The translations under genes were made by a program, and so were the position numbers. Of a stretch of DNA of 64,000 nucleotides, positions 35,546 to 43,996 are shown in pieces. This stretch comes from Cyanosarcina radialis HA8281-LM2 (GTDB lineage: Bacteria; Cyanobacteriota; Cyanobacteriia; Cyanobacteriales; CCAP-1448): NCBI GenBank assembly GCA_019359615.1, contig JAHHHA010000003.1:248001-312000 (forward strand), read 5' to 3'. How positions within the stretch are numbered: position 1 is the first letter of the stretch; each line of letters starts with the position of its first letter. The notes under the pieces were generated by a model. The model searched no databases. It had not been told where the DNA came from and saw only the letters and a program-made list of their open reading frames with translations.

Positions 35546-36103
35546 ATGAAGGATGGTAATGTCATTTTCTATCGCGCTTTTTTCGATCGACAACACAGTC
35601 AGCAATTATTTACGGCATTAAACAATAGTATAAGTTGGCAACAAAACCGAATAAAGTTATTTGGCAAATATCTGCTCGAACCTCGATTGACGGCTTATTA
35701 CGGAGAGCGATCCTATTGTTATTCAGGCGTAACCAGACAGCCACTTCTATGGACTCCAGTTTTATTAGAAATCAAATCAAAAATCGAACCTGTGGCTGGA
35801 GTCAAATTCAATGCCGTTTTACTCAATTTATATCGCCATGGTAGCGACAGTATGGGGTGGCATAGCGATGACGAACGAGAATTGGGCGAAAACTCAATTA
35901 TTGCTTCTGTCAGTTTCGGTGCAACCAGACGTTTTATATTTCGCCGTAAAAACGATCGCGCTCTCAAAGTTGAGTTAAATTTAGGCGATGGAGATCTGTT
36001 AATTATGGGCGGCAAAACTCAACAATTTTGGCAGCATCAAGTTCCCAAAGTTAGGCGAGAAGTTGCGCCCAGGATTAATTTGACATTTAGAGTAATTATT
36101 TAA
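35546..36103 (+). CDS. AlkB-like 2-oxoglutarate/Fe(II) dioxygenase
   Basis: 185 residues from ATG 35546 (MKDGNVIFYRAFF); upstream in-frame TTG/GTG starts exist. The jelly-roll core has LEPRLTAYYGERSYCYSG, NAVLLNLYRHGSDSMGWHSDDERELGENSIIASVSFGATRRFIFR (the H-x-D iron ligands WHSDDE), GDGDLLIMGGKTQQFWQH (third His ligand) and PRINLTFRVI with the Arg that binds 2-oxoglutarate. This matches AlkB/ALKBH2-type repair of alkylated bases. Length is normal for short AlkB proteins. It stands alone on the + strand, diverging from the HAD gene. Confidence 0.9.
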   Translation: MKDGNVIFYRAFFDRQHSQQLFTALNNSISWQQNRIKLFGKYLLEPRLTAYYGERSYCYSGVTRQPLLWTPVLLEIKSKIEPVAGVKFNAVLLNLYRHGSDSMGWHSDDERELGENSIIASVSFGATRRFIFRRKNDRALKVELNLGDGDLLIMGGKTQQFWQHQVPKVRREVAPRINLTFRVII

Positions 36104-36117
36104 CAGAATAAGCAGTC

Positions 36118-36240
36118 GTGTCTGGGAAATTCTTTGTCGATCGAGGTGGAACTTTTACCGATATAGTGGCGATTTCTCCAAAAAATCGGGTCAATATTCA
36201 CAAATCGCTCCCCAAGTGGAGCCAGTCAAACAGCCAGTAA
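36118..36240 (+). pseudogene. 5' stub of a second 5-oxoprolinase/hydantoinase A gene
   Basis: GTG 36118 opens VSGKFFVDRGGTFTDIVAISPKNRVNIHKSLPKW and stops at TAA 36238. The first 30 residues match the start of the full gene at 39278 (MTWQFFVDRGGTFTDIVAISPQDRV...). The similarity ends around 36210, and the rest of the gene is absent. Its tail overlaps the 3' end of the converging DUF1445 gene (stop 36226). The position beside DUF1445 suggests the oxoprolinase once began here. Confidence 0.85.
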
Positions 36241-37008
36241 CTCATCTTTAAGATCGGCGACAAACATATGTCCTGGTGCGTGGGTAATTGCCAGTTCTGG
36301 CTTGGCATGAAACAGTGCGATTTGAGTAGTAACACCGCACGCCCAAAACACGGGAATCTCTTGCTCGCCAATAGTAACTGCATCCCCAAAATCAGGACAA
36401 TCTATGTTTTGAATGCCGATCGCTGCCGGATCTCCCAGGTGTATGGGAGTACCATGAGTTTTAGAGTAGCGGCTAGTAATCTGCACGGCTTGAATCGCTG
36501 CTGGGGGCGAAAGAGGTCGCATAGAAACTACCATCTCTCCTGAGAAACATCCTGCGGGCAAACAGGGGATGTTTGTCCGATACATGGGCACATTTTTACC
36601 TTCCTCAATATGTCGCACTGGTAAACCCGCTTTTAGCATAGCTGTTTCAAATGTGAACGAACAGCCAATTAAAAAAGCTACAAGATCGTCGCGCCAGAAT
36701 TGTCTGATATCTGTGGTTTCTTCTACCAGTTTGCCATTAGAGAAGACCTGGTAACGGGGTAAATCGGTTCTCAGATCTGCGCCTGGTGCGATCGATCGAG
36801 GTTCGGGACTTCCTGGATCTGTAACCTCAAGTACGGGACAAGGTTTGGGATTTCTTTGACAGAATAGGAGAAAGTCAAAGGCTAAAGACTGTGGCAGAAC
36901 TACTAAATTAGCTTGGACGAATCCAGCAGCTACTCCGGCTGTGGAACTAGTAAATTGTCCCAGACGACAAAGTTCTCTAATTTGTACTGGAGTGAAAGAT
37001 GATTTCAT
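36226..37008 (-). CDS. D-glutamate cyclase-like protein (DUF1445, putative hydro-lyase)
   Basis: 260 residues, the usual length for DUF1445. Landmarks: [40 protein letters not shown], the DLPRYQVF and [21 protein letters not shown] segments, [15 protein letters not shown], and C-terminal [36 protein letters not shown]. Mammalian DUF1445 proteins convert D-glutamate to 5-oxo-D-proline, and bacterial homologues are usually annotated as putative hydro-lyases. The adjoining oxoprolinase stub and the full oxoprolinase 2.3 kb away support a 5-oxoproline function here. It reads opposite to the oxoprolinase. Confidence 0.87.
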   Translation of the reverse strand: MKSSFTPVQIRELCRLGQFTSSTAGVAAGFVQANLVVLPQSLAFDFLLFCQRNPKPCPVLEVTDPGSPEPRSIAPGADLRTDLPRYQVFSNGKLVEETTDIRQFWRDDLVAFLIGCSFTFETAMLKAGLPVRHIEEGKNVPMYRTNIPCLPAGCFSGEMVVSMRPLSPPAAIQAVQITSRYSKTHGTPIHLGDPAAIGIQNIDCPDFGDAVTIGEQEIPVFWACGVTTQIALFHAKPELAITHAPGHMFVADLKDELLAV

Positions 37009-37194
37009 ACAAAAGTGTTGAATAAAAAGCGTCCTTAATTGGCGATTCTAAGTAATTTTGCCAAGTAGATTAACCACGCTCGTGGTAAAAATTTTGCCAC
37101 GAGCATAGTAGCGCGATCGCTCTAAGTAAAGCATAGTTATATGGGTAAGTGGTGTAGCGATCGGTTCGTGGATTCAGGTAATTGATTTTTAGAG

Positions 37195-39150
37195 ATGCTA
37201 ACGATGTGTAAGGTTTGCCAAACAGTTATCGCTCGATTAAACATCGATCTCGATCGTTTTTTTGCCGATCTTCAAATTCAAAATGACTCTGATAAACAAC
37301 AACTAATCTGTGAATCGCTGCTCGGATATAAACCCCAAGAAATTGCCAAAAAAAGGTGTTTAAACGAGGTTCGCCAACAATTATCGCATGGGCAACATAA
37401 ATTTTCTGAGCAACAAGTCGATCGGGAGGTTGATAGGATCGCTAATTCGGCTGAATTTATCGAAAAAATTAACCGAAAAGCAACTAATGAAATCAGACCT
37501 AAATTGTCTAAGGATATTTACCCGCTAATTGCCAATTTGATGAATGTAGAAATCGATCGTATCAGTGGTAACTGGGCAAAGATTATTATTTTTTTATTAG
37601 ATCGTTATAGACTAGATTCCCGACCCATTAACCGCAACAATTTTGCTTTAGGCATTAGTCATGGAGAAAAAACTTTACTTAATAATAGTTCTAATAGTTT
37701 AACTATAAGGACGGCAACAAAATTGTTTGAATTAGGAAATTACCATCTAGCATTTGAGAATTTTATCCTAGCGTGGGAGGAGGAAAGAGAAAAAACAAAG
37801 CTAGAAAATCCTGAATTACTAATTGGGTTACTAAATTGCTGGCTCGATCGCGATCGAGACGAGTTGCTCAAAAAAGGAGTAGAAATTTATGCGATCGCTG
37901 TAGTAGTGCCAATTTCTCATAACCATGGAATTGTTGCTAAAGAACTGCTGCGAGGGATATCTCAAATTCAATTGCAAGCCAATCTAGAGGCTGTAGACGG
38001 TTTAAGCAATGGTGAGATACTAAAAAAGGCGATCGCTCTTCAATCTCACTTAAGTAGTCTAACTGCTCGCAGCCGCAGAATATGTCTGCAAATTTTAATA
38101 GTTAATGAAGATAATAATTTAACCGAGCCAGTGAATCAAACAGCAGAAAAATTGGCAGCGAGCGCCCAAGAGTTAAAAATAATTGCTGTCATCGGTCACT
38201 ACTCTAGTGAGATGACTGAAAAAGCGGTTAGAGCTTATGCTGAAAAAGGTTTAGTTTTAATCAATCCTAGTAGCACTTCAGATCGCCTATCTACTTTAGC
38301 AGAGCGAGATTATTTCTTTAGACTAACAACACCCGATCGCATCGCCACCCAACATCTAGCTAGATATCTGACCGATAGAACTCAAGAATTACAAAAATTG
38401 GCAATCCTCTACAACGAAAGTAGTATCTATAGCCAATCTTATAGAGACGCACTCTATCAAAAACTGCAATATTCCTCAAGTATTCAACTGTTAGAAAATT
38501 GCGGTCATCTTCACCAAGATTTTTCCACCTATATCAAGCCCTATATAGAAGCAATGAGAAAGTCAGATGCGAACGTCCTAGTTATTATTCCCGATGGTGG
38601 CATCGAACCGCGATCGCTCTATAATGCCGAACTAATTGGGGCGGCTAATATTAACAATTGTCTGATTATTGGCTCTGCTACTTTTTACCAACAAAACATT
38701 TTAGATTGGCTGGGAGAAAACATTAGCAGTAGATCTTTATTTGAAGAAAAGTTAGGCAATATCATTTTTGTAGTTCCTTGGCACTGGCACAGTCGATTAA
38801 ACGGCTGCCACACTCAAAACTTTCGAGCAGTAGATTTTTGTAGATTAGGTTCCCAGTTGTGGGGAGAAGAAAAAGTGACTTGGCGCAGTGCGACTGCTTA
38901 TGATTCTATGCTAATTTTAATTGCAGCTTTGGAAAGAGAGATAAATCAAAACTCTGAAACCTTACAAAAGAATCTGAATCATTTTTTTAAGCAACAGCAT
39001 GGTTGGATTCAGGGAGTAACGGGAAAAATTGAATTTGACGAAAACGGCGATCGCCTCAATCCTCCTACAGAAATTGTCACCATTACGTGGGTTACACAAA
39101 AAAGTTGCTGCGAATTTATTCCCCTTGAATTAGATCGATCGCGTGCGTAA
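37195..39150 (+). CDS. Cytosolic protein with N-terminal helical domain and C-terminal periplasmic-binding-type (Peripla_BP_6) receptor domain
   Basis: 651 residues. From about residue 235 it is a type I periplasmic-binding fold: YAIAVVVPISHNHGIVAKELLRGISQIQ, an L-shaped hinge with ICLQILIVNEDNN, IAVIGHYSSEMTEKAVRAYAEKGLVLINPSSTSDRLS, YFFRLTTPDRIATQHLARYL, LAILYNESSIYSQSYRDAL and a final IEFDENGDRLNPPTEIVTI. This is the branched-chain amino-acid receptor family, but there is no signal peptide or membrane helix. The N-terminal 230 residues are helical, with a possible HTH-like segment (SLLGYKPQEIAKKRCLNEVRQQLS at about 42-65). It may be a cytosolic small-molecule sensor. It lies between the two parts of the 5-oxoproline locus, which may suggest the ligand. 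Confidence 0.75.
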   Translation: MLTMCKVCQTVIARLNIDLDRFFADLQIQNDSDKQQLICESLLGYKPQEIAKKRCLNEVRQQLSHGQHKFSEQQVDREVDRIANSAEFIEKINRKATNEIRPKLSKDIYPLIANLMNVEIDRISGNWAKIIIFLLDRYRLDSRPINRNNFALGISHGEKTLLNNSSNSLTIRTATKLFELGNYHLAFENFILAWEEEREKTKLENPELLIGLLNCWLDRDRDELLKKGVEIYAIAVVVPISHNHGIVAKELLRGISQIQLQANLEAVDGLSNGEILKKAIALQSHLSSLTARSRRICLQILIVNEDNNLTEPVNQTAEKLAASAQELKIIAVIGHYSSEMTEKAVRAYAEKGLVLINPSSTSDRLSTLAERDYFFRLTTPDRIATQHLARYLTDRTQELQKLAILYNESSIYSQSYRDALYQKLQYSSSIQLLENCGHLHQDFSTYIKPYIEAMRKSDANVLVIIPDGGIEPRSLYNAELIGAANINNCLIIGSATFYQQNILDWLGENISSRSLFEEKLGNIIFVVPWHWHSRLNGCHTQNFRAVDFCRLGSQLWGEEKVTWRSATAYDSMLILIAALEREINQNSETLQKNLNHFFKQQHGWIQGVTGKIEFDENGDRLNPPTEIVTITWVTQKSCCEFIPLELDRSRA

Positions 39151-39277
39151 TAAATAAATACCACGAGCGTAGCATAAGTTTTTAGAGAAACACCATTATC
39201 TTATAACTAGAACTCTGCGAAACTTTGCGCTTACCTTTGCGTACCTTTGCGTTAAAAAAATCCCAGGAGAAAACCTC

Positions 39278-42200
39278 ATGACTTGGCAATTCTTTGTAGA
39301 TCGCGGTGGCACCTTCACCGACATAGTAGCGATTTCCCCCCAAGATCGGGTCGAAATTTACAAATTGCTTTCAGAAAGCGATCGCTACTCCGATGCAGTA
39401 GTCCAAGGAATTAGAGACATTATCGGTATTCCTGCTAACGAACCCATTCCTTCAGACAGCATTGAAGTGGTGAAAATGGGAACGACTGTAGCGACAAATG
39501 CCCTGTTAGAAAGAAAAGGCGATCGCACCCTCTTAATTACTACCAAAGGCTTTCGAGATGCCTTACGCATCGGCTATCAAAACCGTCCTAACATCTTTGC
39601 TTTAGAGATCGTACTGCCAGAAATGCTCTACGAAAGAGTTGTTGAAGTAGAAGAACGCTACACCGCGCGAGGAGAAGAATTAATCCCAGTCGATCTCAAT
39701 GCCCTACGCCCCCAACTGCAAGCGGCTTATGATGATGGCATTCGCAGTTGTGCGATCGTTTTCATGCACGGCTATCGCTATCCCCAACACGAACGACAGG
39801 TAGCCATTCTCGCCAGAGAAATCGGTTTTACTCAAGTTTCCACATCTCATGAAGTCAGCCCCTTAATGAAGTTAGTCAGTCGGGGCGATACTACCGTAGT
39901 TGATGCTTACTTATCTCCAATTTTGCAGCGGTATGTCGATCGTGTTAGCACTCAGTTGATGTCAGATCCAGTAGATGGCAGCCCTCACCCCGCCCTGACG
40001 GGCACCCCTCTCCCAAGCTTGGGAGAGGGGCTGGGGATGAGGGCAAATTTAATGTTTATGCAGTCGAATGGTGGATTAGTTGATGCCCAAAAGTTTCGCG
40101 GTAAAGACAGCATCTTATCGGGGCCTGCTGGCGGTATTGTCGGGGCAGTACAAACCAGTTTGAGGGCAGGTTTCGATCGCATCATCAGCTTCGATATGGG
40201 CGGTACGTCTACCGATGTCGCCCATTTTAACGGCGAATACGAACGCACCTTTGAAACCGAAGTAGCAGGGGTAAGAGTGCGATCGCCGATGATGTCTATT
40301 CACACTGTAGCTGCTGGTGGCGGTTCGATTTTGCAATTCCAAGATGGACGGTATCGAGTCGGGCCGGAATCGGCGGGGGCAAATCCGGGTCCTGCTAGCT
40401 ATCGTCGAGGCGGCCCGCTGACGGTGACGGATGCCAATGTGATGGTAGGTAAGTTACACCCGCAATTCTTTCCGCAAGTATTTGGCGAAAACGGCGATTT
40501 ACCCTTAGATGTCGAAGTCGTGCGGCAAAAGTTCGATCGACTGACGGCCCAAATTGGAGACGGCAGAACCCCAGAACGAGTAGCGGCTGGATTTTTAGCG
40601 ATCGCAGTCGATAATATGGCCAATGCCATCAGGAAAATCTCTTTGCAGCGGGGTTACGATGTCTCGGAGTATACCTTGTGTTGCTTTGGTGCTGCTGGCG
40701 GACAACACGCTTGCTTAATCGCTGAGGCGTTGGGAATGAAGCAGGTGTTTATTCATCCCTATGCTGGAGTGCTATCGGCTTATGGCATGGGTTTGGCAGA
40801 CGTGCGGGTACTGCGGGAACGGGCAGTAGAACGGGTTTTGAATGAGGATTCGATCGCTGAGTTAGAAGAACTTCTGGCTGAGTTGGAAGCGGAAGGAAGA
40901 AAAGAAGTCAAAAGTCGTAGGGGCGCAAAGCATTGCGCCCGTACAAAAGTCAAAACTAAGAACTTGGAAAAAAGTGTAGAACAGCTAGATTTGGTTTCTC
41001 TCCAAGTAATTAGAAAGGTTCATCTGAGGTATGAGGGAACGGATGCACCGCTGATAGTGGATTTTGGCGATCTGGTGGAGATGAGACAGCAATTCGATCG
41101 ATTGCACCAACAAAGTTACGGCTTTGTCATGCCAGAAAAAGCCTTAGTTGTGGAAGCTGCGTTGGTGGAAGTGGTATTAAAGACTGAGTTACCCGAAGAA
41201 TTATTAATCCAACGTCGCACAGACAAACCTCCTGTGCCTATAGCCACAGTGCAAATGTACGCAGCAGATAGATGGCACGCCACACCCGTATTTCAGAGGC
41301 AAGATTTGCAGCCAGCAGACGAGATTAACGGTCCTGCGATTGTAGTTGAAACAACTAGTACAAATGTCATCGAACCAGGTTGGCAAGCACGGGTAAGCGA
41401 TCGCAATTATCTCATTTTGAATAGAATTGAGAAGTTCAGGAGTTCAGGAGTTCAGAAGCTCAAGAGTCGTGAATTCACCCCATCTCCCCATCTCCCCATC
41501 TCCCCCTCCTCCTCTCCCGATCCCGTCAAGCTAGAGATCTTCAGCAACCTGTTTCGATCGATCGCTGATGGCATGGGGATTACTCTGCAAAAAACGGCAT
41601 CTTCAGTCAACATCAAAGAACGCTTAGATTTCTCTTGTGCCATCTTCGATTCTGAAGGTGAATTAGTTGCCAATGCCCCCCATATTCCGGTCCATTTGGG
41701 TTCGATGAGCGAATCTGTGCGATCGCTAATTTCCGCACGTGGCAATACGATCGAACCTGGAGATGTCTTCGCCTCCAACAACCCCTACAACGGCGGTACG
41801 CACCTCCCCGACATCACCGTAATTACTCCCGTATTCGCTAAAGATACAATCGATAGGCTAAAACTCAACTCAACACTCAACACTCAACACTCAACACTTT
41901 TTCCCCCCCTCTTCTTCGTTGCTTCTCGCGGCCACCACGCCGACATCGGTGGCATTGCTCCCGGTTCCATGCCTCCTCGCAGCACTAATATTGCAGAAGA
42001 AGGAATTTTAATCGATAACTTTCTGCTGATATCTCAAGGTAAATTCAGAGAGCCAGAACTAGTAGAATTACTGTCTCAAGGTAATTATTCCGCTCGTAAT
42101 ATCGGTCAAAACATTGCCGATTTAAAAGCTCAAATTGCTGCCAACGAATGCGGCGTTCGAGAATTACAGAAGATCTGCGATCGCTACGGTTTAGATACGA

Positions 42201-43126
42201 TCGCAGCTTATATGGGCTTCGTTCAAGATAATGCTGAAGAGTCAGTTCGCCGAGCGATCGAAGTTTTACAAGACGGTCATTTTAGCTATTCATTAGATAA
42301 TGGCAGCGTTATTCGAGTAGCAATTGCGATCGATCGTCAAAATCGCAGCGCCACCATCGATTTTACTGGTACTTCACCCCAATTACCTAATAATTTCAAC
42401 GCTCCCTCTGCTGTCTGCAAAGCCGCAGTTTTATATGTTTTTCGCACTTTACTAGATCGCGATATTCCTTTAAATGTCGGCTGTCTCAGACCTTTAGAAA
42501 TTATTATTCCGGAAGGATGTATGTTGAATCCACGCTATCCGGCGGCTGTCGTCGCTGGAAATGTGGAAACTTCTCAAGCAGTTACTAATGCTTTGTATGG
42601 GGCATTAGGAATTATGGCATCTGCTCAAGGAACGATGAATAATTTCACCTTTGGTAATGCCAAATATCAGTATTACGAAACTATTTGCGGCGGTTCTGGT
42701 GCGGGTAAGACTTTTCATGGTACAGATGCAGTTCACACTCACATGACCAATTCTCGCCTCACCGATCCAGAAGTATTAGAATCGCGATTTCCCGTACTAT
42801 TAGAAAGCTTTGCTATTCGTCCGCACAGTGGCGGTAAAGGACATTATTGTGGTGGCAATGGAGTAATTCGGCGAATAAAATTTCTCGAACCGATGACAGC
42901 CGGAATTCTATCTAATTGTCGCCTAGTTCCTCCTTTTGGCTTGCAAGGTGGAGAATCTGGGGCTGTAGGGCGAAATTATGTCGATCGCACTGACGGTACG
43001 GTTGAAGAATTGGGCAGCACGGCTACTGTAGAGATGAACCTTGGTGACGCATTTGTGATTGAAACACCAGGTGGAGGCGGTTATCAAGAAACCATGTTTT
43101 TAAATCCCACATCACAAATAATGTAG
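39278..43126 (+). CDS. 5-oxoprolinase / hydantoinase A+B fusion, with repeat insertions
   Basis: 1282 residues. An ATP-dependent 5-oxoprolinase-like enzyme that would open 5-oxoproline to glutamate. The HyuA half (1 to about 715) begins FFVDRGGTFTDIVA and includes VKMGTTVATNALLERKGDRT, the MQSNGGLVD strand, LSGPAGGIVGA, SFDMGGTSTDVA, HTVAAGGGSI, NPGPASYRRGGPLTVTDAN and CCFGAAGGQHA. The HyuB half (about 750 to the end) has LGITLQ-type KTASSVNIKERLDFSCAIFD, DVFASNNPYNGGTHLPDIT, FFVASRGHHADIGGIAPGSMPP, and ends GDAFVIETPGGGGYQ. Four stretches are intergenic-type repeats translated in frame (residues about 235-256, 547-556, 719-747, 861-877). They lie in surface or linker positions and the frame remains open, so function is possible. 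It is near the DUF1445 gene. Confidence 0.9.
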   Translation: MTWQFFVDRGGTFTDIVAISPQDRVEIYKLLSESDRYSDAVVQGIRDIIGIPANEPIPSDSIEVVKMGTTVATNALLERKGDRTLLITTKGFRDALRIGYQNRPNIFALEIVLPEMLYERVVEVEERYTARGEELIPVDLNALRPQLQAAYDDGIRSCAIVFMHGYRYPQHERQVAILAREIGFTQVSTSHEVSPLMKLVSRGDTTVVDAYLSPILQRYVDRVSTQLMSDPVDGSPHPALTGTPLPSLGEGLGMRANLMFMQSNGGLVDAQKFRGKDSILSGPAGGIVGAVQTSLRAGFDRIISFDMGGTSTDVAHFNGEYERTFETEVAGVRVRSPMMSIHTVAAGGGSILQFQDGRYRVGPESAGANPGPASYRRGGPLTVTDANVMVGKLHPQFFPQVFGENGDLPLDVEVVRQKFDRLTAQIGDGRTPERVAAGFLAIAVDNMANAIRKISLQRGYDVSEYTLCCFGAAGGQHACLIAEALGMKQVFIHPYAGVLSAYGMGLADVRVLRERAVERVLNEDSIAELEELLAELEAEGRKEVKSRRGAKHCARTKVKTKNLEKSVEQLDLVSLQVIRKVHLRYEGTDAPLIVDFGDLVEMRQQFDRLHQQSYGFVMPEKALVVEAALVEVVLKTELPEELLIQRRTDKPPVPIATVQMYAADRWHATPVFQRQDLQPADEINGPAIVVETTSTNVIEPGWQARVSDRNYLILNRIEKFRSSGVQKLKSREFTPSPHLPISPSSSPDPVKLEIFSNLFRSIADGMGITLQKTASSVNIKERLDFSCAIFDSEGELVANAPHIPVHLGSMSESVRSLISARGNTIEPGDVFASNNPYNGGTHLPDITVITPVFAKDTIDRLKLNSTLNTQHSTLFPPLFFVASRGHHADIGGIAPGSMPPRSTNIAEEGILIDNFLLISQGKFREPELVELLSQGNYSARNIGQNIADLKAQIAANECGVRELQKICDRYGLDTIAAYMGFVQDNAEESVRRAIEVLQDGHFSYSLDNGSVIRVAIAIDRQNRSATIDFTGTSPQLPNNFNAPSAVCKAAVLYVFRTLLDRDIPLNVGCLRPLEIIIPEGCMLNPRYPAAVVAGNVETSQAVTNALYGALGIMASAQGTMNNFTFGNAKYQYYETICGGSGAGKTFHGTDAVHTHMTNSRLTDPEVLESRFPVLLESFAIRPHSGGKGHYCGGNGVIRRIKFLEPMTAGILSNCRLVPPFGLQGGESGAVGRNYVDRTDGTVEELGSTATVEMNLGDAFVIETPGGGGYQETMFLNPTSQIM
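39981..40044 (+). repeat. CCCCTCTCCC-type palindromic repeat inside the oxoprolinase gene
   Basis: GCCCTCACCCC ... GGGGATGAGGGC flanks a perfect 26-bp palindrome at 40005-40030 (CCCCTCTCCCAAG arm). It is the same block family as the MITE interior at 26490-26560 and the gap at 13706-13950, here translated as PHPALTGTPLPSLGEGLGMR between two conserved oxoprolinase segments. Confidence 0.85.
40917..40944 (+). repeat. GTAGGGGCGCAAAGC palindrome inside the oxoprolinase gene
   Basis: The near-palindrome of 28 bp has a perfect sister copy at 61145-61172 in an intergenic region and a partial one near 24450. It is translated as RRGAKHCART in a charged segment of the protein. Confidence 0.85.
41433..41519 (+). 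repeat. GTTCAGGA and CTCCCCAT repeat block inside the oxoprolinase gene
   Basis: Three GTTCAGGA units are followed by three CATCTCCC units, exactly the composition of intergenic runs elsewhere (e.g. 44985-45020, 53848-53880, 59010-59045). They encode the HyuA-HyuB interdomain linker. Confidence 0.85.
41861..41908 (+). repeat. CAACACT tandem repeats inside the oxoprolinase gene
   Basis: Tandem CAACACT heptamers (AACTCAACTCAACACT...) are translated LNSTLNTQHSTLF between the conserved DITVITPVFAK and FFVASRGHHADIG segments. Similar heptamers occur at about 58940-58965 outside genes (as GTGTTGA on the + strand). Confidence 0.8.
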
Positions 43127-43205
43127 GTTGGGTAGAGCGATAGCGAAACCCAACTCTCCTGGAATGTTGGGTTTCTAGCAATCGACTTATATCTCCCTCG
43201 ATCGA

Positions 43206-43886
43206 TTATTCTTTGATATCTAAGGAATCCAAAAAGGCTCTGGCTTCTGGAAAAGTGAGATTGCCATCTTCAGCCACGACGATCGCTTGATATAAAGTTG
43301 GACTTGACCCTTCGGGATTGACAATCATGCGTTGAATAATAGCTAAATTGTTCTGTCCTTTCATCGTCACTTCTCGGCCTGGATACCCATTTTGGGTAAT
43401 CTCTTTTTCGTCAGTGACAGTGGCACTGGTGCTTTTAGCCGCATTATCTCTCGCCCCGTCTAACCCTTTTTTCACGTCAAATGTCGATCCCGGTGGTAGA
43501 GGAATGCTACTTTCAGCCGTACCGAAAAATCTTTTGTTGGCGTTATCGCTATAGCCTACTAGGACAAACTCTATAGGGCCGGATGCCGACTGAGCCGATT
43601 GTTTGTTCTCTGTGGGTTTGCCAGGAAACTTAGCAGTATAGTTACCGCTTTGAGCCGAATAGTCAGACCAACCGCTGGTATCCCCGCTGGAGCTTGAAGG
43701 GGTTGCAGGCGACTCGGTGGTTGAGGGTGACTCAGTAGTTGAGGGCGACTCGGTGGCAGTAGTTGCGGGAGAACTTGTTGCTGCTGGTGATGTTCCGGGC
43801 GATGGAGACTGGGTGGTCTGCGTAGTATTGCAAGCCGCCATCGGAACGACCAGAGCTAAAACGATTGGTAATAATGGTAGTTTCAT
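43206..43886 (-). CDS. Probable lipoprotein with Ser/Thr/Pro-rich linker
   Basis: 226 residues. A signal peptide of the lipoprotein type (LPIVLALVVPMAAC, with Cys near residue 19 as the likely lipidation site) is followed by a low-complexity linker of repeated TESPSTTESP units (residues about 25-75). A compact beta-alpha domain follows (YTAKFPGKPTENKQS, IEFVLVGYSDNANKRFFGTAES, GYPGREVTMKGQNNLAIIQRMIVN, YQAIVVAEDG, FPEARAFLDSLDI). I have seen this last domain in cyanobacterial lipoproteins but know no function. Probably anchored on a membrane facing the periplasm. Confidence 0.75.
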   Translation of the reverse strand: MKLPLLPIVLALVVPMAACNTTQTTQSPSPGTSPAATSSPATTATESPSTTESPSTTESPATPSSSSGDTSGWSDYSAQSGNYTAKFPGKPTENKQSAQSASGPIEFVLVGYSDNANKRFFGTAESSIPLPPGSTFDVKKGLDGARDNAAKSTSATVTDEKEITQNGYPGREVTMKGQNNLAIIQRMIVNPEGSSPTLYQAIVVAEDGNLTFPEARAFLDSLDIKE

Positions 43887-43996
43887 TGATTTTGCGTAGC
43901 AAAGGATTTTGCTCGATTCACAACATAGGTTGACTAAAGGGAAGAAAGTGTGAGGGCTAAAAATCCAGACTACCTTACTTTCAGAACGACAGCAAC

